From positions 1-64,000 of the forward strand of contig JAJFGR010000022.1 in the NCBI GenBank assembly GCA_021776025.1: a DNA stretch of 64,000 bases, written 5' to 3'. Under the pieces are notes generated by a model, which did not search any database, had not been told where the DNA came from, and worked only from the letters and a program-made list of their open reading frames with translations. Within the stretch, counting starts at the first letter, position 1. Each line of letters begins with the position of its first letter. Below, one piece after another: positions 17,845-30,024 of this stretch. This DNA is from Alphaproteobacteria bacterium. GTDB lineage: Bacteria > Pseudomonadota > Alphaproteobacteria > Micavibrionales > Micavibrionaceae. Both the position numbers and the translations under genes were made by a program.

Positions 17845-18747
17845 CTAAACTAAAGCGTACCACGTGCCGCGGCCTGCGCCATGGCGCATAAGGTATCCAT
17901 TCTCGACCAACTCATGAAGCCGCAATTTAATCGTCGCACGGCGACCATAGGTCAACTTGATAATATCTTTCATCTGCAAACGTTTATGCGTTTTGAACAA
18001 CCCCATAATTTTCGCCGACAATTCTGATAGCCCGCGCAGCTCGGTTTCCTTCGCATAAAGCCGCTGATGCAGCACCTCTTTTTGATCTTGCAGCAGCATC
18101 AAAAAACAGCGCAGCCATTCAGACCAATCCGGTTTGCCCTCTTCCAAACTATCTTGATTATGTTTCAGAGATTTGAAAAACACGCCCGCTTTTTCTTCCA
18201 TGATCGGCGCCAGCGAGACGTACGGCGCATAGGTATAACCGCTTTTAAGCATCATCAGCATCACCAAAAACCGAATTGTACGCAGATTACCCGTATCAAA
18301 AGGACTGAGCTGTAAAAACACCGAGGCAAACACGGCTGTTACAAGCAATGGATGCAGCTCTGGCCCATTTAAATTTTCATTCGTCCATTCACACAATTTC
18401 GCGAGCAACGGCTCAACCTGATCCGGCTCGGCCGTATCCAGCGTGCCAAAAACCTTGTCACCATGGGAAATGGGAAGCTGATTAGGTTTGGTTTTAAGAT
18501 CGCTCGGCCCGTCCTTTTTGCCAATTTGATTGGCATTGAGAATGCGGATCATATCAACGCTGATCGGATGATCTTCTAAAGGGCCGAGTACGCGTTTAAA
18601 ATTCGCGCCATAATCGGCAACATCGCCGAGAAGCTGTAAACCGGTCGTATGCCGATCAAGGCCTTTCCATAGACCTTTGAATTCGTCAATTTCGGCAATC
18701 TGACGAAGAATTTCAGGGGTAATTATAACGGCATTTATTCCAAGCAT
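17845..18747 (-). CDS. Fic-fold protein lacking the catalytic histidine
   Basis: 300 residues. The N-terminus IITPEILRQIAEIDEFKG is that of a large group of Fic proteins. The Fic core is at about 125-200 (HPLLVTAVFASVFLQL, then FRDxGN-like SPFDTGNLRTIR). In active Fic enzymes this motif is HPFxDGNGR. Here it is S148-P-F-D-T152-G-N-L155-R, so the catalytic His, the metal-binding Asp and one Gly are gone, and AMP transfer is unlikely. A winged-helix domain ends the protein (LFKTHKRLQMKDIIKLTYGR, then RHGAGRGTWYAL). The usual inhibitory S/T-xxxE-G helix is not seen. It may be a DNA-binding regulator derived from a Fic enzyme. It lies between the dot genes and argS. Confidence 0.82.
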   Translation of the reverse strand: MLGINAVIITPEILRQIAEIDEFKGLWKGLDRHTTGLQLLGDVADYGANFKRVLGPLEDHPISVDMIRILNANQIGKKDGPSDLKTKPNQLPISHGDKVFGTLDTAEPDQVEPLLAKLCEWTNENLNGPELHPLLVTAVFASVFLQLSPFDTGNLRTIRFLVMLMMLKSGYTYAPYVSLAPIMEEKAGVFFKSLKHNQDSLEEGKPDWSEWLRCFLMLLQDQKEVLHQRLYAKETELRGLSELSAKIMGLFKTHKRLQMKDIIKLTYGRRATIKLRLHELVENGYLMRHGAGRGTWYALV

Positions 18748-18795
18748 TGGCCAATAATAGCCAATTAAATGCCCGCGTCAAGCCATAAAGAGAAA

Positions 18796-20616
18796 TTACA
18801 TGCGTTCAGGAATTTCTATACCCAAAACACCCAGCACCAACTTAAGCTGTCGATATGTAAGCAAACATAATGCCAAACGCGACGCACGTACAGCTTCGTC
18901 TTCTTCAGATAAAATATGACAGTTGCCATAGAAGGAACTAAATTCTTGCGCCAGCCTATACGCATATTCACAAAGCACATGCGGCGTGTAGTTTTTCAAA
19001 GCCATATCGAAATGATCGGGCAATTCTGCCAGCAGTAACACCAAAGACCGGTCTCCTTCTTGAAGCACAAACTCGTCTTCAGCAAAACCAATCCCCTGCA
19101 CCTCCGCTTTCTTAAGCAAAGATTGAATCCGCACAGCCTGGTACAATAAATACGGACCCGTCTTGCCCTCAAACGTAATCATCCGGTCCAGATCAAAAAT
19201 ATAATCAACATGCGCCTGATTCGAAAGCTCGGTATATTTCAGCGCCGCCACAGCGATCTTCCGTGCCACTTCCGCGCGCTCTTCATCGCTCATATCCTGC
19301 GCCAGCTCCGCCTCATCCAAACGTGTGGTCGCCTTATCAATAGCGGCCCCAACCATTCCGCGGAACGTCATCGCCTTACCCTCACGGGTTTTAAACGGCT
19401 TGCCGTCATCCCCGTTCACCGTGCCATTACCGATATGCTTCAGCTCTATGCCATCAACGTAACCCGCGCGCTGCGCGCTGCGAAACACCTGCTCGAAATG
19501 CAAAGACTGGCGTTTATCGACAACATAAATAATTTTGAGCAAATTATCATACAGCTTCACACGATCATAAATTGTCGCCACATCAGTAGTGCCGTACGTC
19601 ACCGCGCCATCAGATTTAAAGAACATCAACGGCGGCATATCTTTGTTGTCATCTTCGCGCTCAACATTCACAACCACTGCGCCCTCGCTATCCTCCGCAA
19701 TGCCGCGCGATTTCAAATCTTCGGCAATCTCGGGAATAAACTGATCAACATCCGCTTCGCCTTTCCAGATATCAAACTCAATGCCAAGCGGCGCGAGATT
19801 GTCTTTAATATCGGCAATCGATAAATCCATGAAATGCTGCCACAGCGCTTTGTACCCCGGCTTACCTTCCTGCAACGCTTTGGTCGCGGCGCGAGCCAAC
19901 TCCAAACGATCCGGATCGTCCTTACAAGCAGCCGAGGCCTGCGGATAAATCTCTTCCAGCTCCGCGTAATTAAACAGCGGCGCATCAGGATACGGGCCAT
20001 CGCCAAAATATGCCCATTCGGGATGCGAGAGCTCAAACGCGCTGATGATCTGGCCCATCTGCAGACCCCAATCACCCATATGAATATCGCCCAGCGCATT
20101 ATATCCAGCAAAGCTCATAATATTTTTCAAGCAATCACCAATCACGGACGGGCGTAAATGCCCGACATGCATGGCCTTGGCGACATTCATCCCACCATAA
20201 TCCAAAATAATGGTTTGATCTTGGTTGCCTGTTTCCGCCACGCCGCGGCGCTCATCACTCGCAGTTTCCGTCAAATGCGCCGCGATAGTATCATCGCTCA
20301 CATCGAGATTAATAAACCCCGGCCCGGCAATTTCAATTTTGAAAAAATGAGAACTTCCGTGGGAACCAGCTTTTTGTGATGGGCTAGTACGCTCTGTCGC
20401 TTGTGCGTATTCGGTTTCTAAGTAATCAGCCACGCCCTGCGCCACTTCCCGAGGGCGCTTCTTCGCCACCTTCGCCGCCGCCATCGCCCCGTTACACTGA
20501 AACTGGCACAAATCCGGCCGGTCCGACACACGTACAACGCCCAACTCCGCCGGAAGCCCCTGCGCTTCAAACGCCGCCCCAACAAGTTCCGTTAATTTTT
20601 GTGCGAGTGATGTCAT
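18796..20616 (-). CDS. argS: Arginyl-tRNA synthetase
   Basis: 606 residues from ATG 20616 (MTSLAQKLTEL). A longer frame adds 20 unlikely residues. It charges tRNA-Arg in the cytoplasm. The N-terminal Add-1 domain is followed by a HIGH-type motif AMHVGHLRPSVIGD, and FKTREGKAMTF replaces the classical KMSKS, as is usual in this enzyme. The C-terminal DALR anticodon-binding domain ends LGVLGIEIPERM. A sporulation-related SPOR gene often follows argS in alphaproteobacteria but is not here; a Fic-like gene comes next on the same strand. Length is normal. Confidence 0.97.
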   Translation of the reverse strand: MTSLAQKLTELVGAAFEAQGLPAELGVVRVSDRPDLCQFQCNGAMAAAKVAKKRPREVAQGVADYLETEYAQATERTSPSQKAGSHGSSHFFKIEIAGPGFINLDVSDDTIAAHLTETASDERRGVAETGNQDQTIILDYGGMNVAKAMHVGHLRPSVIGDCLKNIMSFAGYNALGDIHMGDWGLQMGQIISAFELSHPEWAYFGDGPYPDAPLFNYAELEEIYPQASAACKDDPDRLELARAATKALQEGKPGYKALWQHFMDLSIADIKDNLAPLGIEFDIWKGEADVDQFIPEIAEDLKSRGIAEDSEGAVVVNVEREDDNKDMPPLMFFKSDGAVTYGTTDVATIYDRVKLYDNLLKIIYVVDKRQSLHFEQVFRSAQRAGYVDGIELKHIGNGTVNGDDGKPFKTREGKAMTFRGMVGAAIDKATTRLDEAELAQDMSDEERAEVARKIAVAALKYTELSNQAHVDYIFDLDRMITFEGKTGPYLLYQAVRIQSLLKKAEVQGIGFAEDEFVLQEGDRSLVLLLAELPDHFDMALKNYTPHVLCEYAYRLAQEFSSFYGNCHILSEEDEAVRASRLALCLLTYRQLKLVLGVLGIEIPERM

Positions 20617-20650
20617 GCAAGCCTTGTAACGAATTTGGATTATAAAGTCA

Positions 20651-20738
20651 GCGAAAATTTTTATTTTTGAGCACACGGAGCGGAGCGTACATTAAGTACG
20701 TGAGCACCGGGCGCGCAGAAAATCGAAATTTGCAGCGC
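20651..20738. repeat. Structured repeat of a second family, copy A
   Basis: An AT-rich outer pairing (AAAATTT...AAATTT) encloses a CGTAC-ATTAA-GTACG stem, with GAGCACACGGAGCGGAG and TGAGCACCGGGCGCGCAG as joining strands. The right part resembles GTACGTAAGCACAGCGAG at 52589. It lies between gyrB and argS. Confidence 0.55.
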
Positions 20739-20751
20739 TTTAGAATTCAAA

Positions 20752-23259
<2,508 letters not shown>

Positions 23260-23379
23260 TTATTTTCTCTTGGTTTTAGGCAAGTATATGGTATAGCATA
23301 CGCCCCAGTGGAAAGACAGTGTAAAACCGCATTTTTTTGCCGTTTTTTCACACCTTAAGATACTGAAATAATTAAGAAA

Positions 23380-24528
23380 ATGAACAACATAATTTATAAT
23401 TTAATCCGCCCCCATTATCGTGACCTGAAAGGCTACGTTTCCGCTGGTATGGAAGTCACAAAAGATGACTCAAAAACCTTCATGAACGCCAATGAAAACC
23501 CGTATGAATTGCCGGGCTTAGAAGGTTATAACCGCTATCCGCAGCCCCAACCGAAACTGCTAGCCGAAACCTATGCCTATACCTATGGCGTAAAGGCCGA
23601 TCAAATCGTTATGACTCGCGGCGCCGATGAAGCGATTGCTATTCTAAACAAATTATTTTGCGAGCCAAACAAAGATAGCGTCCTAATCTGCCCACCAACA
23701 TTTGGCATGTATGGCGTCAATGCCAATGCTATGCCCGCCAATCTCGTCGAGGTGCCGCTTAAAAAGCAGCACGGAACTTTTAATCTCGATAAAGCGGCCA
23801 TCATTAAGGCCGCCTACAATCCGCAAAATTCTATTAAGCTGATCTATATCTGCTCACCCAATAACCCAACTGGCACCAGTTTTGAGCACGCCGAAATACA
23901 GGAAATCTGCAGTGAGACAGAAGGTCAAGCCATTGTCATTCTCGATGAAACCTATGCTGAATTTTCGGAAAGTGGCTCAATGGCCGGCATGCTGGAAAGC
24001 CTGCCCAACCTGATAATTCTGCGCACACTTTCAAAATCTTATGCATTTGCCGGCATGCGCATGGGCTGTTTCCTCAGCAGCGACCCTGAATTTGTAGAGT
24101 TTGTAAAAGCAAAAGGGCTCGATGCCTATCCCTTGCCGTGCGCTGGGGTAGAAGCCGCTCTGCACGTACTTTCACCAGAAATCAGCGCCACAGCCAAAGA
24201 AAACATCCGCACGATTTTGGATGAACGAAATCGGGTGAGAACAGAGCTGGAAAAATCCGATAAAATCGAACACATCTATCCAAGCGATGCCAATTTCTTA
24301 TTACTTGAAATGGATAACGCTGCTGAATTTATAAAATTTGCCGCTGAAAATAATGTCATCCTGCGTGACTTCTCTGATAAGCCACACACTGAAAACTGCA
24401 TCCGCATTTCTATCGGCACACCGGAACAAAATGATCTGGCACTTAAGCTGCTGAACGCTTTTGTGATGCCCGATGAAGCTGAGAATTCCGAACCTCAAAA
24501 AACTGCGCACGGGAACAAAGTGCGCTAA
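23380..24528 (+). CDS. hisC: Histidinol-phosphate aminotransferase-like enzyme
   Basis: 382 residues, a PLP-dependent class I/II aminotransferase that transfers an amino group onto imidazole-acetol phosphate in histidine synthesis. The PLP lysine lies in LRTLSKSYAFAGMRMG; SPNNPTGTSF and ILDETYAEF are family motifs. No other his genes are nearby, so a related aromatic-amino-acid role is possible. Its 3' end overlaps the 3' end of recF by 86 bases, an unusually long convergent overlap. The last ~20 residues are polar and beyond the conserved fold. Confidence 0.9.
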   Translation: MNNIIYNLIRPHYRDLKGYVSAGMEVTKDDSKTFMNANENPYELPGLEGYNRYPQPQPKLLAETYAYTYGVKADQIVMTRGADEAIAILNKLFCEPNKDSVLICPPTFGMYGVNANAMPANLVEVPLKKQHGTFNLDKAAIIKAAYNPQNSIKLIYICSPNNPTGTSFEHAEIQEICSETEGQAIVILDETYAEFSESGSMAGMLESLPNLIILRTLSKSYAFAGMRMGCFLSSDPEFVEFVKAKGLDAYPLPCAGVEAALHVLSPEISATAKENIRTILDERNRVRTELEKSDKIEHIYPSDANFLLLEMDNAAEFIKFAAENNVILRDFSDKPHTENCIRISIGTPEQNDLALKLLNAFVMPDEAENSEPQKTAHGNKVR

Positions 24529-25579
24529 ATAAATTTTCATCCGTGCCCGTCAGCCAAACCTGCCCACCAAGCTCTATCAATAAATCATACAGGGCCCCGC
24601 GGCGAGTTTTATCCAAATGCGCCGCCACCTCGTCAAGCAACAAAATCGGCGTCGATCCGCGCTCACCCGCAATCAGCTTCGCATGCGCCATAATGATGCC
24701 AATCAGTAAAGCCTTTTGCTCTCCGGTCGAACATTGATCCGCAGCCATATCCTTAGCTGCATACCGCACAGCAAGATCAGAACGATGCGGACCAGTAGAC
24801 GCCCCGCCGCGCTCGCCATCATGCCCACGCGATTCTTTGAGCTGATACGCAAACATTTCTTCAGCTTCCAGCGCCGAAGACTTTTCCAAAAGCTCCTCAA
24901 TCGTGCCAATCGCTTGCAAATGCGCGAGGGGGAAATATTCCGTTTCTGAAGAATTACACGCTGCTTGCAGTCGTGCAGTAAAGTCCAGCCGCGCGGCACT
25001 AATCGCGCAACCCGTCTCCGCCATTTGTGCCTCCAGCCCTTCCAGCCATACGAGATCCGCAGCCCCTTCTTGTAACAATTTCGAGCGCTGGCGCATCGCA
25101 TTTTCATACCGGCTCACCCGCCCAGAATGCCCGGGATCAAACGCAAAGATCAACCGGTCTAAAAACCGCCGCCGATGCGAAGACGAATCGAGGAACAGCC
25201 GGTCCATCTGCGGCGTCAGCCAAACGCACGCCACATGTTCAGCCAGCGCATTTTGCCCGCGCGCATTCTCACCATTCACCCGCACCACACGTTTTTCCGT
25301 AGCCGCGTCCAGCCCCGTCCCCAATTGAACAGCGCCATAATCCGTTTGCACACTCGCCGCCACCGCCCAAGGCTGTCCGGCGCTTTGGCACTGAATTTCA
25401 AGGTTCTTCGCCCCGCGCAGGCCGCGCCCCGGCGACAATAATGACACCGCCTCCAGCACATTCGTCTTCCCTGCCCCGTTCGGCCCGTGCAGCACAATCA
25501 GCCCGGAAGATAAATCCTCCAGCGCCGCGCCCGGATAACAACGAAAGTTATGGAGTTTGAGAGTTTGAATAAATGTCAT
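24443..25579 (-). CDS. recF: DNA replication/repair protein RecF
   Basis: 378 residues. It has an ABC-type SMC-like ATPase with Walker A LHGPNGAGKTNVLEAV, the signature CSTGEQKALLIG and Walker B PILLLDEVAAHLD. It loads RecA at stalled forks together with RecO and RecR. It follows dnaN and the 2-hydroxyacid dehydrogenase on the minus strand. The last ~28 codons lie antisense to the end of hisC. Length is typical. Confidence 0.97.
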   Translation of the reverse strand: MTFIQTLKLHNFRCYPGAALEDLSSGLIVLHGPNGAGKTNVLEAVSLLSPGRGLRGAKNLEIQCQSAGQPWAVAASVQTDYGAVQLGTGLDAATEKRVVRVNGENARGQNALAEHVACVWLTPQMDRLFLDSSSHRRRFLDRLIFAFDPGHSGRVSRYENAMRQRSKLLQEGAADLVWLEGLEAQMAETGCAISAARLDFTARLQAACNSSETEYFPLAHLQAIGTIEELLEKSSALEAEEMFAYQLKESRGHDGERGGASTGPHRSDLAVRYAAKDMAADQCSTGEQKALLIGIIMAHAKLIAGERGSTPILLLDEVAAHLDKTRRGALYDLLIELGGQVWLTGTDENLFSALCSRAQFFEVRNSQLHRASQKRSAA

Positions 25580-25636
25580 ATAGTTTTAAAACCCAGTGAA
25601 AATGGCCCAGTGAAAAACAAAAAAGGCAGATTCGTC

Positions 25637-25933
25637 ATGAACACAAAATTAATTATAGGACTTTTTATTCTTTTATGCGCGGCTTCTTCGGTTTTTAGCC
25701 AAGCGCACGCACAGAAAAAGGACAAAATCACCCCCGCCACGCATCTGTGGCTGCAAAACTACGAAAACTTATTGTTTGTGCCTGTACGCTCGCTCCAGCA
25801 ATGCCAAATGCTGGTGAAGCAAGCCGCCCTGATCAACTCTTCACAGGGACATTGTTACCTGAACGATAATCTGATCAGAAAAATAGAATGCAAAAAGCCG
25901 TTAAAAAGAAACGCGGAGCCAAGCTGTTCTTAA
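25637..25933 (+). CDS. Small secreted protein of unknown function
   Basis: 98 residues, using ATG 25637 because it begins a clean signal peptide (MNTKLIIGLFILLCAASSVF, cleavage after AHA). A longer frame from 25550 antisense to recF is less likely. The mature part of ~72 residues has four Cys, so disulphides are possible. I do not recognise the family. It is alone on its strand between recF and the dehydrogenase. Confidence 0.6.
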   Translation: MNTKLIIGLFILLCAASSVFSQAHAQKKDKITPATHLWLQNYENLLFVPVRSLQQCQMLVKQAALINSSQGHCYLNDNLIRKIECKKPLKRNAEPSCS

Positions 25934-25939
25934 GGCTCG

Positions 25940-26893
25940 CTACACCACAAGATTCATCGGCTGCTTGACTTTAAACGCTTCAATAATCGCCGCAATCTGC
26001 TCAAACATCCGCAGACGCGCTTCATCACTCGTCCATGCCGTATGCGGCGTGATGATGAGATTTGGAATAGAATTATCGAGCAGCACGTTACCCTCGCTCG
26101 GCGGCTCTTGCGAAAGCACATCCAGACCCGCACCGGACAAATGCCCATTTTTCAGCGCTTCCGCCAGCGCCGCTTCATCAACAATGCCCCCGCGCGAAAC
26201 ATTAATAATTTTCGCATCCTTCTTCATCATCGCAATCTGCTGCGCGCCAATCATCCCGCGCGTTTCATCATTCAGCGGACAATGAACGCTCACAATATCA
26301 GCCTGTCTCAAAACATCCTCAAAAGCGCTCCGGCCGTTCCCAGCTTCAGCGCCGCGCCGCGCAGAGATAAGAACCTTCATCCCAAACCCTTTGGCAATAC
26401 GCTCCACCGCCTTGCCGATATCGCCATGTCCGAAAATGCCCAAAGTTTTGCCATCTAATTCGTGGAACGGTAAATTGCGCACGGAAAAACTTTTGCTGCT
26501 TTGCCATTCTCCCTCGCGCACCATATTTGAATAAGGAAAAAGCGATCCGCTGAGCGCCAAAATCAACATGAAGGTGTGCTGAGCAACCGATTCCGTGCTG
26601 TACCCACGCACATTACAAACCAGAATACTTAAATCACGCGCCGCTTCAACGTCAATATTATCAACACCTGTTGCCCCCGCCACAATAAGCTGCAATCCTT
26701 TTGCCTGTTCTAGAATTTCGCGGGTAATTTGAACTTTGTTGAGAACAATAACATCTGCACCAACAATGCGCTCAACCACCAATTCCGACGGAGTCGCATC
26801 ATAAAATTCCCACTCTTCAAGCGTTGGCTTTAAAAGCGCAGGATGGCGTTCATCGGGGTTATAAGTCACGAGATCAAGATAAACACCGCGCAT
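25940..26893 (-). CDS. D-isomer-specific 2-hydroxyacid dehydrogenase
   Basis: 317 residues. It has a flavodoxin-like outer domain and a Rossmann NAD domain with GIFGHGDIGKAVERIA. Catalytic signatures are NVSRGGIVDEAAL, GAGLDVLSQEPP and ITPHTAW (Arg, Glu and His). These enzymes interconvert 2-oxo and 2-hydroxy acids; the closest general match is glycerate/hydroxypyruvate dehydrogenase (HprA-like). It lies 9 bases after dnaN and before recF, an unusual insertion in the replication cluster. The exact substrate is not clear. Confidence 0.88.
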   Translation of the reverse strand: MRGVYLDLVTYNPDERHPALLKPTLEEWEFYDATPSELVVERIVGADVIVLNKVQITREILEQAKGLQLIVAGATGVDNIDVEAARDLSILVCNVRGYSTESVAQHTFMLILALSGSLFPYSNMVREGEWQSSKSFSVRNLPFHELDGKTLGIFGHGDIGKAVERIAKGFGMKVLISARRGAEAGNGRSAFEDVLRQADIVSVHCPLNDETRGMIGAQQIAMMKKDAKIINVSRGGIVDEAALAEALKNGHLSGAGLDVLSQEPPSEGNVLLDNSIPNLIITPHTAWTSDEARLRMFEQIAAIIEAFKVKQPMNLVV

Positions 26894-26902
26894 AAAAAAA
26901 CA

Positions 26903-28018
26903 CTATACCCGCAGCGGCATCAACACATACAGCGCACTAGGATCTGAGTTATCTTGAATAATCGTCGGCGAAGCCGCATCAGCCAGCGTAAAACGGCAGC
27001 CTTCACCTTCAATTTGTGAGGTAATATCCAACAGATATTTCGCATTGAAGCCAATTTCAATATCGGTTTCGCCGTTCACCTCAACCTCTTCGGTTGCACT
27101 GCCGGACTCCGCAGAGCTTGCAGAAACAGTCATCAGCTTGCCATTCAGCGCAATTTTAATCGCGCGGGATTTTCCATCAGAAATCGTTGAAACGCGGTCC
27201 ACAGCAGAAGTCAGCATCTTCGCATCCACTTCAACAATCTTGTCATTTCCTTCCGGGATAACGCGTTGATAATCCGGGAACGTGCCATCGATCAATTTCG
27301 ATGTCAGCACCACATGATCAAAAGCGAAACGAATTTTATTTTCCGACAGTGTAATCTCAATCGTATCAGCCGCTTCATCAACCAGCTTGCGCAGCTCACC
27401 AATGGTTTTACGCGGAATAATAATGCCCGGCATCCCGGCTGAACCTTCGGGCAGCGGCATTTCAAAACGCGCCAAACGGTGACCATCAGTCGCCACAGCG
27501 CGCAAAACTTTCACGCCTTCCTGCTCAGCTTCATGCAGATAAATACCGTTGAGATAATAACGGGTTTCTTCCGTGCTCATCGCAAATTTTGTCCGGTCGA
27601 TCAACGCGCGCATATCCGCCGCAGGAATAGAAAAACTTGTTGGCAATTCGCCGGCACCAATTTCCGGGAAGTCTGTTATCGGCAAACAGGAAAGCTTAAA
27701 TTTTGAACGCCCGGCCTTCACGGTCATCTGCGTACCTTCGCCATTCAGCGCCAGCTCAACATCGCTGCCTTCTGGCAATTTACGCACAATATCGTGCAGC
27801 GTATGAGCCGGCACTGTCGTCGCACCGCCATCTTTAACTTTAGCTGCAACTGATTCGTTAATTTCTAAATCCATATCCGTGGTCGCCAGTGACAGCATAC
27901 CATCATCGGCCTTGATCATCACGTTTGAGAGAATAGGAATAGTATTCCGGCGCTCCACAACGCTTTGAACGTGATTAAGGGATCTTAAAAGGGATGCGCG
28001 TTCGATGCTCAGTTTCAT
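26903..28018 (-). CDS. dnaN: DNA polymerase III beta sliding clamp
   Basis: 371 residues using ATG 28018 (MKLSIERASLLRSLNHVQSV), preceded by GGAAGA; an upstream extension of 34 residues is not conserved. The three clamp domains are present, ending in YVLMPLRV, the usual C-terminus of the clamp. It tethers polymerase III to DNA. The ferritin-like gene of the biotin unit ends 76 bases upstream, so dnaN may be read from the biotin operon or from its own promoter in that gap. Confidence 0.97.
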   Translation of the reverse strand: MKLSIERASLLRSLNHVQSVVERRNTIPILSNVMIKADDGMLSLATTDMDLEINESVAAKVKDGGATTVPAHTLHDIVRKLPEGSDVELALNGEGTQMTVKAGRSKFKLSCLPITDFPEIGAGELPTSFSIPAADMRALIDRTKFAMSTEETRYYLNGIYLHEAEQEGVKVLRAVATDGHRLARFEMPLPEGSAGMPGIIIPRKTIGELRKLVDEAADTIEITLSENKIRFAFDHVVLTSKLIDGTFPDYQRVIPEGNDKIVEVDAKMLTSAVDRVSTISDGKSRAIKIALNGKLMTVSASSAESGSATEEVEVNGETDIEIGFNAKYLLDITSQIEGEGCRFTLADAASPTIIQDNSDPSALYVLMPLRV

Positions 28019-28094
28019 GGCAAAATCTTCCGTTACGTACGTGATATGGGAATCGGATACTAGCATAGGGGTTTCTGGCGGCAAAGCCCTAAAT

Positions 28095-28757
28095 CTATGC
28101 GGCTTTCGCGCTATCCACATGGGAAGAATAGGCCTCTTCCAACGCGCTCCAAAGCTTCACAAAAAGCCCAGTTTCATAACGCGATAACTCTTTGAGCAAA
28201 TCATAATTCTCGCCGCACATTTCAAACATCTCCGCCAAGTGATGATCTTCCTCGGCCAGCAAACCTTTCAGCGGCAAATGCACACCCGCTTCTTCAACAA
28301 CTTCGTTGTAAATCGCATAAAGCCAGCATGCCCGCAGTTCAATAATTAACGACACCCAGCCATAAGCATCGCGCTCACCAACCTGTTTGGAAATCCCTGC
28401 ATCCATGCGCCCAAAATACATCAGCGCTGGCACGCGAGTCATGGTATTTTCGTCTACCCAGCCCTTCATGGCTGAGCCATTCACCCGCTCTGCATGACGC
28501 TTAAAAAAATAGGCATGACGCGCTTCTTCGGCCAAATGCTGAAGCGTGTCCTGATCCATCTCTTCCGGGCGTTTCATTTGGCTCACCATGATTTTACGGC
28601 TACCCATATGCTCGAGCATACTCAGCATATTCAAAAATTTTGCGTGGGTACGTGGATCGTGAACAAGAGCTTGAAGAAATGCGCGAACGCCAGCCTCATG
28701 CGGCTTGTTGAAATCCTTCATTCCGGAAGCTGTCCAAGGATCGCCAGAGGGTTTCAT
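28095..28757 (-). CDS. Ferritin-like diiron protein in the biotin operon
   Basis: 220 residues. The pattern E49, E78-x2-H81, E140, E170-x2-H173 is the two-helix-pair diiron site of ferritin-like proteins, with near-equal spacing of 29 and 30 residues. Its enzyme role is unknown to me. It overlaps the end of bioA by 62 bases if it starts at 28757 (GGAG seven bases upstream), or by 26 if it starts at ATG 28721. It takes the place where bioC, bioH or another pimeloyl gene often lies. A diiron oxygenase acting on a fatty-acyl chain to supply pimelate is conceivable, by analogy with P450 BioI, but this is a hypothesis. Confidence 0.85.
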   Translation of the reverse strand: MKPSGDPWTASGMKDFNKPHEAGVRAFLQALVHDPRTHAKFLNMLSMLEHMGSRKIMVSQMKRPEEMDQDTLQHLAEEARHAYFFKRHAERVNGSAMKGWVDENTMTRVPALMYFGRMDAGISKQVGERDAYGWVSLIIELRACWLYAIYNEVVEEAGVHLPLKGLLAEEDHHLAEMFEMCGENYDLLKELSRYETGLFVKLWSALEEAYSSHVDSAKAA

Positions 28758-30024
28758 AAATACGCTCCAAATCTTCTTTTTCTATGCAGTATGGCGGCAA
28801 TATATAAACCGTGTTGCCAATCGGGCGCAAGAGAATGTCATTCTCCAGCATAAAATCATAAATTTCGCTGCCGATGCCAGACAGATACCCACTGACATCA
28901 TCGGCAATATCCATGGCAAAAATCGTGCCCTTCACCCGCACATCTAGCACATCCGGCCGCGCGGCATACCAACCTGCAGCTTTAACATGACATTCTTCAA
29001 TGGCTTTAATCCGCTCCATCACCGGTTCTTCATCCCAGATCTCGAGGCTCGCCAACGCCGCTGCGCACGCCATCGGGTTCCCCGTGAAAGACGTCGAATG
29101 GAAGAACTGCTTGGCCTTATCGTCATGATAAAACGCTTTGTAAATTTCTTTGGTTGCCAGAGTCGCGCCCATCGGCAGGAACCCGCCGGTCAGCCCTTTG
29201 GACAGACATAGCAGATCAGGAATAATCCCGGCTTGCTCGCACGCGAACATTGTCCCCGTACGGCCGAAACCGGTCATTACCTCATCAGCAATCAAGAGAA
29301 CGCCTGCCTCACGGCACATCAACGCCATTTTATTAAGCAGCTTCGACGAATAAATCCGCATGCCCGCCGCGCCCTGCACAATCGGCTCAAACACAAAGGC
29401 CGCTGTCTCGCTGCCATATTTCGCCAGCCATTTTTCAAGCCATTGTAAACTGCGAGCCTCACCGCCCTGCTTCGGAAACGGAATATGCTTCACATCAAAC
29501 AGGAATGGCTCATAAAGTTCATTGAACACCCCGCGCGATCCGGCCGACATCGCCCCGAACGTATCGCCATGATACCCACCATCCAGTGCAATCACCTTAT
29601 GGCGCTTTTCGCCCTTATTTTCATGGAAACCAATCGCCATTTTCAGCGCCACTTCAACCGCTGTCGATCCGCTATCGGAATAAAATACAAAATCCAGCTT
29701 CTTGCCGCCGCCATCTTTGAGCGCACCCTGAAACGAATGATTTACGCTGTTAAGCAATTTACGGGTCAGCTTCTCCGCCGGATCATGCGTAAAACCTGCA
29801 AAAATCACCTGCTCCAGCTTGCCGGCCTGCTCGCGCACCGCCTCAACAATTTTCGGATGACAATGCCCATGCGTATTCACCCACCAGCTTGAAATCCCGT
29901 CTAAAATCTTGCGCCCGCCGCGCAAATGCAGATAAGAGCCCTCGCCACGGTCGACATGCAGCGCAGACTGGGAAAGCTTGTGCTGGGTCATAGGATGCCA
30001 GATCGGTGAAACGCGATTGCTCAT
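28696..30024 (-). CDS. bioA: 7,8-diaminopelargonate aminotransferase
   Basis: 442 residues. This PLP enzyme converts 7-keto-8-aminopelargonate to diaminopelargonate, usually with SAM as amino donor. Family motifs are LDGISSWWVNTHGH, DGGYHGDTFGAMS and LIADEVMTGFGRTG. The PLP lysine lies in LCLSKGLTGGFLPM. Its start follows the bioD stop directly. The end overlaps the ferritin-like gene. All four core biotin-ring genes are in one minus-strand operon. Confidence 0.97.
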   Translation of the reverse strand: MSNRVSPIWHPMTQHKLSQSALHVDRGEGSYLHLRGGRKILDGISSWWVNTHGHCHPKIVEAVREQAGKLEQVIFAGFTHDPAEKLTRKLLNSVNHSFQGALKDGGGKKLDFVFYSDSGSTAVEVALKMAIGFHENKGEKRHKVIALDGGYHGDTFGAMSAGSRGVFNELYEPFLFDVKHIPFPKQGGEARSLQWLEKWLAKYGSETAAFVFEPIVQGAAGMRIYSSKLLNKMALMCREAGVLLIADEVMTGFGRTGTMFACEQAGIIPDLLCLSKGLTGGFLPMGATLATKEIYKAFYHDDKAKQFFHSTSFTGNPMACAAALASLEIWDEEPVMERIKAIEECHVKAAGWYAARPDVLDVRVKGTIFAMDIADDVSGYLSGIGSEIYDFMLENDILLRPIGNTVYILPPYCIEKEDLERIYETLWRSLDSFRNEGFQQAA

